This document shows, piece after piece, positions 1 to 10,718 of a DNA stretch of 64,000 nucleotides. The notes under the pieces are model-generated. The model had not been told where the DNA came from. It searched no databases and saw only the letters and a program-made list of their open reading frames with translations. The translations under genes were made by a program, and so were the position numbers. The first letter of the stretch is position 1. The number at the start of each line of letters is the position of its first letter. Source of the stretch: Parus major (Eukaryota > Chordata > Aves > Passeriformes > Paridae); NCBI RefSeq assembly GCF_001522545.3, contig NC_031770.1, positions 6,227,321 to 6,291,320 on the forward strand. Direction: 5' to 3'.

Positions 1-2420
1 GAGCGCTTAGATAATATTTCCTTTTTAAAACTGGGCAAACAGTATTACATGTGTTAAATGTCAGAGCTTGCTGTTTATTATGGGTCTGACCAATGCTTTG
101 CTTGAAGTGGAACAGTGCTTCACTTATGGATTTCAGGAGGACTCTGGTAAGGCTCTGAAACATGCCTGAAGCAAGGGACAGCATGTGCACACCATGGTGG
201 TGGATACAGGATGTGAGTCAGAAAGTTTGGGGAGCAGAGAAGGTTTGGGAACCAGTTTCCACTCCAGGCACCATATTCCAGGCTGGCTCCTGCCTCTGCA
301 GAGCTGTGCTTAACCCATTTGCTATGCTTAGCCCATTCCTTCATCCCCAAATCCAAGCTGCAACCATTCCCCTTTCCACGCTTCTCAGGGGCAGCTCTTG
401 AGGGGATGTTGCTCAGCCCTGAAACACAGAGCTAGGACACAGCTGGCCTTGGGAAAGCCCCATCTGCCTGAGCAGGGCTCCCTGAGCCAGGTAAGGAAAT
501 GGGAGAGGTGCAAATGAACTGGACCATGCAGACACAGGGATTCCTGTGTCCCACTGTCTCTGGCAGTGTTTACCACCAAGCAGTCAACAGGGAGCACCTT
601 CTAACCACAGGACAGCCTGGCTTTGTACATCCTGCCTGCCAAAAATTATCAGGGCAAATCTTGAGCAGTGCTCCAGGACTGCTGCAGTTCCTGTTATGCC
701 AAAAAGGACAGGAGATCCAGCCTGGCATGACAACTCTATCCAGGAGCCAGCTCCCACCAGGAGGCAGAAGCACAGCTCCATCTCATGTGCAAATGTCCCA
801 GCTATTCCAGGACAACCAGCAAATGACAACTTGGAGAAACAGCAAGGTCTGCCACTACTGCCCTGCAGCAGTAACCACATCTGAACACCCTGAATTCAGT
901 GCATCAGTTCTCCTTATGCATCCCTCATCTTAACAGCCTGCCTGGGAAACACCAAGAAAGAGTGTGGAAACAGGAGGAGTCTCTTTGGGTTGAGAGGATG
1001 CAGTAACAGGAATGGAAAGAACCTCTGGCCAGCATGGGGAGTGCATTGATTTACAATGTGGCCTCATTAAGTGTCATCCCAATTTAAATCAGCATGTGGA
1101 TTATGATATCCTGAAGGAGGGTGGTCTCAGAGAGGGGCAAGTCAGAAAAAACAAAGCAAATCTTGAAAAGGAGCTGAGCAAAGAAAACACAGTGTGTACG
1201 TCCAAAGCACGCCAAGGACTGCCCTTGCCTGGTCTACTGACAGAGCCATTCCCCAAATATTGCACCATGTGTTAAATCACCACTAGGTACACAATCCCAG
1301 AGAAGCCAAATTAAAAGGTGTAGCTGGTAGGTGTGAGGGGAGGAAACATTCCTGAGCTGCTTTCCTGAAGAACAGCGCCCATGGCCGCGTGCTCGGGGAG
1401 GCCGCGGCGCAGCGGTGGCTGCACCACAGCTCCCAGCTGCCTGCGACAGCTCCATGGCGGTGGTTAACCTTGACAAATAACTGTGTTTTGCCCTTGCCCA
1501 TAGTGGCACAGCCCTCAGTGCTCCTGTAATTTAGTGTGGCTTTTGCTCAAAAGGTCAACCCCCTTCCTCTGACCCCCATATCAGTGCCCCAGGCCAGCGG
1601 GTTTGCCCCCCTCCCAGCACCGCTGACAGCACTGGGGGACTGGCTTGGGTCTCCTTTCCCACGAGGAAAGGGGGACCTGGCCTCCTCTTCCCAGCACACA
1701 GACAGGAGGCACGGAGCCACCGGGGCGGCTGGAGGTGGAGGGGAGGAAGCTGACTCAACCTCAAACACGACCGCATCCATCATTGCTGGGTTGGGTGGCC
1801 TGCTGGAAAGGCAGGGCTGTTTTTGCAGCCGGCGGGATTGCCCCGCGGGCTCCGCCTGAGAGCCAGAGGGAAAGCGGTGGCGTGCTCCGTGTCTGAGCGC
1901 TCAGCACTGGTGGGGAGGAGGAAGGTGGGAAGCCCCGAGAGCTGTGTGCTTTTAGATCCAGCTGGACACAAGAGCCAGCGCTGCCAATCTGAATCTCAGT
2001 CCTGGGATGGAAGCAGCACCCAGGCAGCCACACAGGGAGCTAGGGCCAGAGGAGAATGTGGAAGGAGAGCCCAGATTTGACGTCTAAGTCACTGTCAGGG
2101 TGTGTTTGGTCTGTGTTTGAAAGGAGGTGAGGCCACATAATTCCAGCTTTCGTAGAGGAGATCTGCAAGGCCAGGGAATCCCACAGGACTATCTGCTCCA
2201 GGCTGGCAATTCTATGTGAGCTGCAGAAGTCCTTTTGAACAGAGCTTGAATAGGTTTTTGAATAGCTTGAATAACAAATTTAATAGAAACTGTGAAATTT
2301 TTTTCTTCTCAAGAATATCCACCTATTTCTCCCACAGATTGCCTTCTGCAAAACTTCCCAACGCTTTCAGCAGATGTAGAGCTGCTCTCCAACATCTTCA
2401 AACCCAGAGCCCTCTAGAGA
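1..2420. other. Intergenic DNA, no gene supported
   Basis: I see no exon with flanking splice signals or recognisable protein similarity here. Open frames of 60-144 codons occur on both strands and overlap one another, as expected by chance in moderately GC-rich DNA. Positions 1373-1420 form a very CpG-dense patch of about eight CpGs, and 1640-1960 is also GC-rich. Neither is tied to a gene that I can see. Confidence 0.5.
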
Positions 2421-2547
2421 GAATCATGGTTTGGGCTGGAAGGGAGCTCAAAGGTCATCTAGTTCCACCCACCCTACCTTGGGCAGGGACAACTTTCACT
2501 GCACCAGGTTGCTCACAGCTCCATCTAACCCAGCCTTGAAAGGTTCA
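2421..2547 (-). mobile_element. CR1 LINE 3'-end fragment
   Basis: The plus strand reads as the reverse complement of a CR1 3' end: an 'atcatggtttgggctggaag' start, then an 'aaggtcatctag' block, a 'gggcagggac' block and 'ggttgctcacagctccatc'. CR1 is the dominant bird LINE and is normally 5'-truncated, as here. The copy is diverged and carries no coding capacity. Confidence 0.85.
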
Positions 2548-3410
2548 TTGGCAGCAAAACCTAGAAGGGAAACAGCAGCAATATGACCTCCTCCCCCATA
2601 GCTCAGTCACCACCATGTCATTGCACCCCCAAAAATACCAAGAGCTGCCAGGCCCCTTCTGAACCAGCGCTCCCAGCTTTGCTGCCCACTGCCGGAGTTT
2701 TTCAGGTCATGCCAGGAGTGGACTTCAATGAAAAGGCTTGAAAGCCTTCTCTAGGAGACACTAATCCAATATTTTTTGCTGCTAACCCTGGGGCACAGGG
2801 GACAAGTGACAGCCCCTCTCCTACCATGAACTTGCCTGGTGCTGGCTTTGCAAAGGCCTCACTGCATCCCTGAGCTCTGGGGTCTGGCAGCACAGCTCGG
2901 CACCACTGGCAATGGCCACTACACTGCCTCTATCCCACTTCTCATGCCAGATTTTTCTTCTTTTAATGGGAAGAGAGACAAATCCAGACCCCCTGTATGA
3001 AGACAATTTGTCTCTTCTGGCTAAGTTCCAGCATGAGGAGGGTACTTTATACATATGGGCTCTCTTTCATGTTTGATTCCTGGACTAAGACCACATTGTT
3101 GTCCAGCTCAAGGGAGGGAGAAAAAAGAGCAAAAAACCACACAAATCAGGAAAGCATTAGGTAAACTTAGCTCAGAATACATCTTCTGACCAAATGGAGA
3201 GCGACACTCTTTCATATAATTAGACCGTCTGGCGGAAATCGAACAGAACAAACTGTGATGCTTTCTGTGCTGTGGGAGCTGTGCAGTCCCCAGGAGATGA
3301 TCCCACAGCATTAGCTGTCATCCCTGAACAGGTTGTGAAGGGAGACTGTGGCTTAGAAAACCTTCAAAACTCTTTCATTGCACTACAGTTCCAAATGCCA
3401 TTCCTCAGAC

Positions 3411-3531
3411 ACAGAATCACGGAGTGGTTTGGATAGGAAGGGACTTCAGAGGGACCCAGTCCCACCCCCTCTGCCATGGGCAGGGATGACACCCCAGATG
3501 GGTTGCTCAGGCCCCCATCCACCCTGGCCAG
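3411..3531 (-). mobile_element. CR1 LINE 3'-end fragment
   Basis: This is another antisense CR1 tail, with 'acagaatcacggagtggttt', 'ggaagggacttcagaggga', 'catgggcagggatgacacc' and 'gggttgctcagg' in CR1 order. It is about 120 bp long and diverged. The flanks to either side (2548-3410 and 3532-4964) show nothing I can name. Confidence 0.82.
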
Positions 3532-4964
3532 TCAATGCAGGAAGGCAAGGTGTGAAAACAATCCCTGACAGATCAAAAAGGGATTGAACATTATCTTCAA
3601 ATTTGCATAAGGTGAGCAAAACTCTGTGTTTGGGCAGTAAAGAGACAGTGGCACAAGCAGCAGGAGAGCAGATCCAGTGATTGGGACTGCACCAAACACT
3701 GGAGGGAAAACGCTCTGTACTGACCCATGGTGCCAAAGAGTAAATGATCCAGTCCTCCAGGTAATATCTGTGTCAACAATAACCTTTCCTGTAATGGGAG
3801 TGGTACAAATGGCATTGAAATACACAGGCACAGCAAGGGAACCTGAGCCTGACACCCATATTTCTGCCCATGGCAAGCAGTGGGGATACAAAGGGCCAGG
3901 GCCTTTGAACCTCCAAAGCCAACAAGGCTCAAGTCATCCATAGCCCAATCTGCTGTTTCGGGAATCAACTCTTTAGTAAGAAGAAACATTTTCCATCCTT
4001 TCCTCTTCCTAGACATTAAGCAAGAGTAACTTGTAAATTGCTTCCAGCAACTTCAAGACAGCAAGGGAACAAACAACTATCAACAGGCATTACACTCATT
4101 GCTTCACATGAAAACAGTTATGAGGCTGAAGGGATCCTGACAGGCAATTGGAAAGCAGTCCTTTTTATGCTAAATTTACTGTATTTTTGTCCAACTTTCC
4201 ATGATTTAAAATGTGTGATGCAATAAAGAGCTGGAATGCCTTCTTTTGTCACAATATTTCACACCCAAGGCCTCAGAGCACTTTTGTGAATCAAGCTCTG
4301 CAATAGTTTTGCAAAGCAAATGGTTTAGGAAACGACGAACTGGAAATACAGGACAGTTTCCAGAGCTGTTGGTGGTCACAGAGGAGCCTATAACAAAACT
4401 GAGGCAGCATCCCAATATCTGGGCTCCCTGATCCCGTGCCCTCCTTGGACAGATGTCAGCCCAGCAGACCTCCTCACCTGGAGCTGGAGCTCCTCACCTG
4501 CACGCCCCGGCTGCACCGCGCCCCGGCAATGAGAGAAATGCAGAGAGAAAAATGAGATGGGGTCATTGAGGGAGGAAAACATAGGAAGAGAAACATTGCA
4601 CATTTTGCAGTATTCCAGATTCTTCCTGGGAGGAAAACAGCATCATGTGTCTTGGCACCACTGCTGAGAAGACCATAGCTAACCGGGACCCTTCAAGGGT
4701 CCCTGTTCAAGCCCCGCTGCAAAAGCCAGGTGTAACCAGCACTGTAGACAAAGGGCTCAAAACCTGAGCAGACAGGAGGCTGTGCTGGTCTGGGGGGATC
4801 CCACACACATATGGGTGAGGTTTTAGGACTTCTATGCAGAGGAACTTGCCTGTATCCATAGGCCATGGTAACTCAGATTCCTTAGGTTATTGGCACGTAA
4901 CCAAATGGTTTCAGGGTTAAGCTGTTAACTTCTACTTCTAGAGCAGAACCCTTCCTGAGAGTAT

Positions 4965-5040
4965 TCACAGAATCCTGGAATCATTAAGGCTGGAAAAGAT
5001 CATCAGGCCCAATCTTCAACCAAATACCTCCATGTCTATT
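4965..5040 (-). mobile_element. CR1 LINE 3'-end fragment interrupted by an LTR
   Basis: The block 'aatcattaaggctggaaaag', followed by 'atcatcaggcccaatc', matches the reverse complement of a CR1 subfamily tail. The match stops exactly at 5040, where a terminal-inverted-repeat-bounded LTR begins, so the LTR probably inserted into this CR1 copy. I could not recognise the CR1 continuation with certainty on the far side of the LTR. Confidence 0.7.
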
Positions 5041-5506
5041 TGATGCCTTGAGAGGACTGACCTGGAGCAGAGGCTAGACAGGGTTAAGAATAAAGTAGGT
5101 ATTTATTGAAAGCCCTTAAAGGATACACCTTGGGCAGTACAAGAGCCTGGCCAGGGCTACACCCAAGATGGACCTAAAAATGGTCACAAAATGGATGACT
5201 GGTCACCAGGTCTCACATTTTCATAAGTTTTGGTCTATCTGCATATCAGGGTTAATAGTCCAATCACAGATTCAGGCTATGAAGTCCCATCCTTCTTGTT
5301 TTCTCTCTTCAGTCCACAATTGTTTCTGCTTTGGGGCCTGAAACTTGTAACAATTGTCTTTGCTCTCAGGTTAGAAAAGGAATTGTTTTGTCTACCTACT
5401 CAGTGAAGAGAGCTCACTAACACTTAATATGAAGCTCAGAACTACACCTAAGCAATGCAGAATATGAAAAATATGAAAAATATGAAAGGTAAAACTTAAG
5501 GCATCA
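5041..5506 (-). mobile_element. Solo LTR of an endogenous retrovirus (songbird type)
   Basis: This 466-bp element is bounded by perfect 9-bp terminal inverted repeats, TGATGCCTT at the left and AAGGCATCA at the right, giving the TG...CA ends typical of LTRs. Read on the minus strand it has an AATAAA signal (plus 5102-5107) about 60 nt before its 3' end, as expected for the R/U5 part of an LTR. Near its U3 start are three tandem copies of an ATATGAAAA-like unit (5462-5487). The overall sequence resembles a common passerine LTR family, from memory. There is no gag/pol/env sequence next to it, so it is a solo LTR left by recombination. A clean target-site duplication is not visible. Confidence 0.75.
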
Positions 5507-6902
5507 CAGTAAAACATATTCTCCACCATGGGCAGGATTTCCAGTCAAAATGGGAAAGGAGCTGAGGCCTTTCTACTAACACAGACTTTCTCATTGTGTT
5601 AATACCAAAATTAATGATCTACCGAGGCATCTTAAGAGCCATAGGTCAGCCTCTACACAGTGGGACAGGACAGGCTTAAGCAGCAGGATCACAACCATAC
5701 CTTGGTGTGGTTCTCCATACTCAGAACATTTCTATGCTACATTATAAAACATCTCTAAGTCCCTCTTGGGGATCTCAGCTCAGCAAATATTCGTTACCTG
5801 ATTTCCCCATAGCTTTTAAAGTGTGATAGTTATACTGGGAAAATTCATGGTGTCAAGAGAATTAATCTGGTTAAAGTCAGAGAGGAAGGGCTGTGGCAAA
5901 ACTGAGACCTGACTGCAAATCCCTTTTCCCATAGGGCCCCATGTTATTTCTAAAAGCATAAGCATTATTACTATGAAAGATCACTGAAACACAAGTGGCA
6001 TTAATGCTGATATTTGTGAAGATTCAGGTAATTGTGTCTCATACCCACCAGTGGTTTAGACAGAAACTGAGCAGCCACCAGGCTGAGGCAAGAACAAGTT
6101 TGTGCCCATGTTAAACACTGCACACCCCAAAGCAGCGCACAGACAAATCCTTCAAAGAACTGGGAATGGGTGGATGCAGACAGGGCACACAGTGAAGGAT
6201 TTGGTCTCAGTGCCTCTCTGCAAAGTGCTGCTCACAGATGACACCTTGTCCTGCATCCAGGAGGGCTTTGTTCCCTCTGGGGTGAAACTTCAACCCTCAG
6301 CTCATTAAATGCAACTGCAGAAGGCAAAAGGGCGAGTCACAGAGCCCTTAGTCACACACAGTTGTGTGAGCACACGTATGATGGAAGCACACAGGACATG
6401 GATTCCATTGCAGAGGATTGCTTGGGTCCCTTTGGATGGGCACAGGTTGGGACACAGCCCCAGCCATCACCTCCTGCCTGGTGCCAGACAGCACTCAGAC
6501 AGTCTGTCCTCAAACCCCTTTTAAAAGATGAATTAGGAAATGGGAAAGGGAGGGGAAGAGGGATGAGTGCTTCTACAGCTCCCCCAAGAGAAGCTGCCGG
6601 CACAGGACACCTTTGCAGCACACAGCCTGCAAACAGAGCTGCCAGTGGGGTGCAGAGCCCACGGAAACACAGGCTGCAGCACGTCCTGGCTCCAGCTGGG
6701 AAGTGTTTTCCTGACCCCTCTGCTCAGCAGACTGCAAAGCCTTCACTGGGATTAAACACCTGCCCCACCATGGGAGCCACAGCAGGACAGGTTCCTGCCT
6801 CTCCTCTGCACTGGGCTGATGGACTGGCTCGTGCTTGGGAAAAACAAGGATGCCCATGGAGCTGCACCAGGGGAGAGGAAAGGGGGAGCAAACACCTGCG
6901 GG

Positions 6903-6923
6903 TGCTGCTGCTGCTGCTGCTGT
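6903..6923 (+). repeat. Short (CTG)n microsatellite
   Basis: About seven CTG units in a row. It would encode poly-Leu, poly-Cys or poly-Gln depending on frame and strand, which inflates the apparent ORFs across this region. Length is well within the stable range for such repeats. Confidence 0.9.
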
Positions 6924-7747
6924 GGCAGAGATGTCTTGACCTCAGAGAGGAACCTGCTGTATCCCCACAGGGTCTGGAAGGAAAACAAAAGCTACAACTT
7001 AAAATCAGCTCCAGGGCCAGCTGTTCCTTTACATCACCATGGCTCACAAGTTTCCATCCCACGGCTGTTACCGCCCTTGGTGGTGTAGGTAAATCCTCAG
7101 AAAAGCAACCAGGGGTCGGATCCCCTTTGTTCTCCTCGCTCAGACTGTCTCTTTTCCTTACCCCCTGCCTCCAGCCAGATGTGCTCACTGCCTCTCTCCT
7201 GCCAGCCTTTGCGTTCACCCCGGTGTTCATTCAGCAATTCAATTCAGGAAGCTGATCCAGCTGAAATCCTCAGAAAGGGGAAAAAAAAATAGAAGTTTCC
7301 AACCAGAATATAAGCACTGTCTTTGAACACATACGCACAAAAAACTTCCTAATTTGTTTTTTAAAAAAAAATAGAAGAAAGTAATTGAAGTGTCTTCATA
7401 AAAATTTCCTTTTAAGTTGAAGAGAAGTGCCACAAAAATACCAACCTTCTAACACCGTAAATTGAGTTGTGGAGGAGATGGTGCCTTTACCAAAAGAGGC
7501 TGTATGGAATTCATCACTCCTTTCCTCTTTTAAAATAAATCAGCTGGCAAAGCTGTGACGTGACCTACTTAATTTGTTGTCTTGAAACTTGATGAGCACT
7601 CAAGATTTGTTCCCAAAGCCTGGAAAATGAGAGAAGGGGGGAAAACGCAGGCACCATATCCAAATCCCTGTGTTGAGATGCTGCTTTCTTTCAGACACTA
7701 CAGGAGTCAGTAGCTGCAGCAGTGTTGCTTGTGAGAGGAAAACTGGT

Positions 7748-7836
7748 CTGTTTCTAGCAGAGATTTGTTCCATATATCCATGTTTTTTTCCATATCTAGC
7801 AGATACTGTTTCTAGCAGATATTTGTTCCATACATC
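7748..7836 (+). repeat. 31-bp imperfect direct duplication
   Basis: Two 31-bp copies starting 'ctgtttctagcaga', at 7748-7778 and 7806-7836, match at 29 of 31 positions. They are separated by 27 bp containing a third partial copy ('atctagcagata'). This is most simply a local slippage duplication. Confidence 0.85.
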
Positions 7837-9226
7837 TTGAGAAGTTTCTACTGCTGGAGGTTTTACTCCACACCTGAGCAAACCATCTTCCTCAGCACTA
7901 GGTTTTTGCAGAAGCCTCCTCCTTTCCACTTCCAAGGCACCCTTTTCTACAGATGACAGACACAGGAACACCTTCCCTCTCTCCACGCACTGCTGGAGCT
8001 GGAGGCTGCCACTATTCCAAGCCCTTAATCTTGTACCTCCTTGCACTTTCTCTCTTGCTCTCTTCTCATTTCCCCATTTTTATTCACTTTCCACAAAATG
8101 TGGTTTTTCTCTTCCAGGGTACACTTTTGTGGACATGTTTTTGTCCCAATGTGCCACAGTTCCAACACACTCCTGCACTTGGTTCAGTACACACTCTCAT
8201 GTTGTCAACCCACCCTTTGGAAAACCATCCACAACTCACTCAGAGTCCATTTGCCTCTGTTGTTATTGTCATAACCAAAGAAGATACAGACTCCCATATC
8301 CAAAAACAAACAAAAAAATCAAATACAATATAGCTCCCTCAAAAATCCCAAATCTCCCCACTCTTTCCCAGGTGAGACACTGAAAAACTCTCCTGACATC
8401 ACCAGAAGCACAGCACTGCACCAAAAATGTGGCTCAAGGTCTCAGAAAACCAAAAGTTTGATGAGTAGATCTTGGCGCTTAGACTGAAACTCCTTAAGAG
8501 ATTTATAAGAGTTTGGGTGTTTGGGGATTTTATTTGTAGGGAGAGAAATCAATTACATCTACCTGGTTGTATTTATAGCAGCTCAACCTTCTTTGAGATT
8601 TCATTTCTTCTCTGACTTGATAAGATTGTGGCCCTTTAATAAGCTGAAGTATTCATATCCTTATGACAATCTGGCACTGGAATTGTTTGCTTTAGCACTG
8701 CAGATTGCACAAGAGACATGAAAGGTTTCAGCGTAGCTGGAAAGTCACTTTTGATGAAATCACCCATCGCTCCAGGGGCTGCATTCTTTACAATTTGTGC
8801 ATACTGATGATATGTGTCTTCAGATGCGTTTTGGCAACCCCGTGCCACTTTCAGAAATCCATCTGGGACTCAGGAACAAAGCAAATGCACACGAACATGA
8901 GGAAGACAGAGCTGGCACGGCTACTGGCTGGAATTTCTTTAAGGAAGCTCAATCGCTTGTTCATTTTGCTGGCAGGAAAAGATAGGAAAATGAGTGTTCC
9001 TGTTCTCCATGAACTTTGTGATATTGTTAAATCCCTCAGACAACATATAATTCACGGCAAAGCTGTGGCAGAATTCCTTTGCACTTATCCACAGTGTGGC
9101 TCTCCCCCAAAACACAGATCTCTGCCTTCATTTCATACACAAAAATTGCCCAGATGAACAATAGCTCTAACTTAAGAGAAAAATCAGAACACTTGCCCTT
9201 ATTTTTTTGTTTCAAAACTGCCAACA

Positions 9227-9390
9227 TTTATTATTACTATTATTATTATTATTTATTATTATTATATAAATATATACTACATGTTAAATAAATAAATATT
9301 ATAATAACAATAACGATAACGATAACAATAACAACAACAACAACAACAACAACAATAATAATAATAATAATAATATTAATAATAATATTC
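9227..9390 (+). repeat. Compound trinucleotide microsatellite, (ATT)n then (AAC)n/(AAT)n
   Basis: ATT units run to about 9265 and are followed by an AT-rich bridge. Then come AATAAC/GATAAC variants, about nine AAC units, and an AAT tract with interruptions. The two halves have complementary character (ATT against AAT), so the locus could fold into an imperfect hairpin. Such tracts are highly variable between individuals. Confidence 0.9.
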
Positions 9391-10470
9391 CATCAGTGGG
9401 AAAAGTGCATCTTTTCTTGCACTAGAACACAGAAGCAGACTCCATGCTGTGATATGGATTGGGAGGTGACTTTTGAAGAGAGTTTTCAGGTAGTGGCTTG
9501 AGCTTTGCCCTGGAAACCCTGAAAGGGAAGGCCTGAATTAAGCCCCACAGCTGGCAATGCCCTCAGCACCGATGGCATCCAGCAGTGCTCCCGAGGCAGC
9601 ATGAGGGCACATCCCTGAGCACAGAGCAGAATGAGGAGTGGCATTTACTCCAGCTCTGATCACCAACCCAGCCCAAATCTCCCCCATAGCTGCCCGTGGG
9701 TATTTGAGTTACACCAGCCACAGAAGTGGCCCCAGGCTGCAAATTGTAATTAATACCCATCCCAGATTTGCACTTCTTTTGGAGAAGAGTTGTGAATCAC
9801 TGAAGTGGAGCCTTGCAGAGGAAATCCTCCACCACAACAAAAAGATTTCATGCTTTATCTCCCCCTCTCAAGTATTTTAGCAGACAGACGGAGGATTTTC
9901 CTCCCAGTGACAACAATAACTACGCTCATTGAAGAAAAATATGTGGAACAGGAAGACCTACATTCCTTGTGTGAAAAATAAGAGTGGTCTGTGCCAACTG
10001 CATTTTTCAGGAACAACTCATCCACATGAAAAAATGGCTGCTGTGATAGTGTCCTGAACAGTGAGGCAATGGTAATGTGCTATATAACTGACAGATGGGA
10101 AAAATAGAGGGAAAAACAAGGCTTGGTCTTTGTTTATTCCTAATATTCCCTTATTAACATGCCCCTTTGACTCACATGTGAATGACTTGCATCTTCCCCA
10201 CTTGCTGCTCCCCCTGCTTTGTGTAGCAACTGTACCTTATTCCTAACTTCACCGTTCTCAGAAGTTTTACTACTTTGTGTTTAAGGGACTTATTGAAATA
10301 AATTCTGATATCTTGGGCTGCTCAGGACATGGATTTGAAGAGCTTCCACTTCAGTCATTTAGGTATAAATTTAACTTAATCTGTATGTCCCTAAATTAAT
10401 TCATCTTACCCAAAGGGAATGGCTTAAGTGCAGCCTGGTAGTCCAGGTTGTATTGTGATGTTGATCACAA

Positions 10471-10530
10471 TGATGATGATGAATTATTATTGTTGTTGTT
10501 GTTGTTGTTACTTTTATTTTTATTTTTATA
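10471..10530 (+). repeat. Compound microsatellite (GAT)n(ATT)n(GTT)n plus T-rich tail
   Basis: Four GAT units are followed by ATT units, about seven GTT units, and then a 'ttttattttta' rich tract. It is simple-sequence DNA lying about 60 bp upstream of the SINE. Confidence 0.85.
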
Positions 10531-10587
10531 ATTAATTTTAAAAGAGAACTCAAAAAGGGGAATAAAGAGCTAGGGAATATTTCCTAG

Positions 10588-10718
10588 TCCAAGATAAGCT
10601 CAGTTGGTTGGAGCACGGTGCTCATAACACGAGGGTTGTGAGCTCAATCCCACTTGAGAATTGGACTCCATGATCCTTGTGGGTCCCTTCCAACTCAGAA
10701 TATTTTGTAAATCTGTGA
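10588..10718 (+). mobile_element. tRNA-Ile-derived SINE with CR1-like tail (TguSINE1 type)
   Basis: The head at about 10591-10657 reads like a decayed isoleucine tRNA. It has an A-box region 'taagctcagttggttggagc', an anticodon-arm region 'gtgctcataacacgagggt' and a B-box-like 'tgagctcaatccc'. The tail 'ccatgatccttgtgggtccc', followed by 'ttccaactcagaat', is the CR1 3' end. A tRNA-Ile head with a CR1 tail is the structure known for the songbird SINE TguSINE1, which is mobilised by CR1 reverse transcriptase. The terminal octamer repeats are degenerate ('attttgtaaatctgtg'). I consider this the best clue that the bird is a passerine. It is not a functional tRNA gene. Confidence 0.8.

Larger units (their letters stand above)
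5507..9226. other. Intergenic DNA, no gene supported
   Basis: Nothing here has exon structure that I can support. The stretch includes an unusually long 297-codon ATG frame at 6362-7255 (plus), discussed as a doubtful ORF, a short CTG repeat inside it, and a 31-bp imperfect duplication near 7748-7836. The remainder is unremarkable AT/GC-mixed sequence. Confidence 0.45.

Noticed and set aside
499..933. 144-codon plus-strand ORF
   Set aside because: Overlapped by open frames in other phases and on the minus strand, with no known motif or exon signals. Expected by chance in this composition.
10591..10657. Candidate isoleucine tRNA gene
   Set aside because: The arms are decayed, and the sequence runs directly into a CR1-like tail, so it is the head of a SINE.
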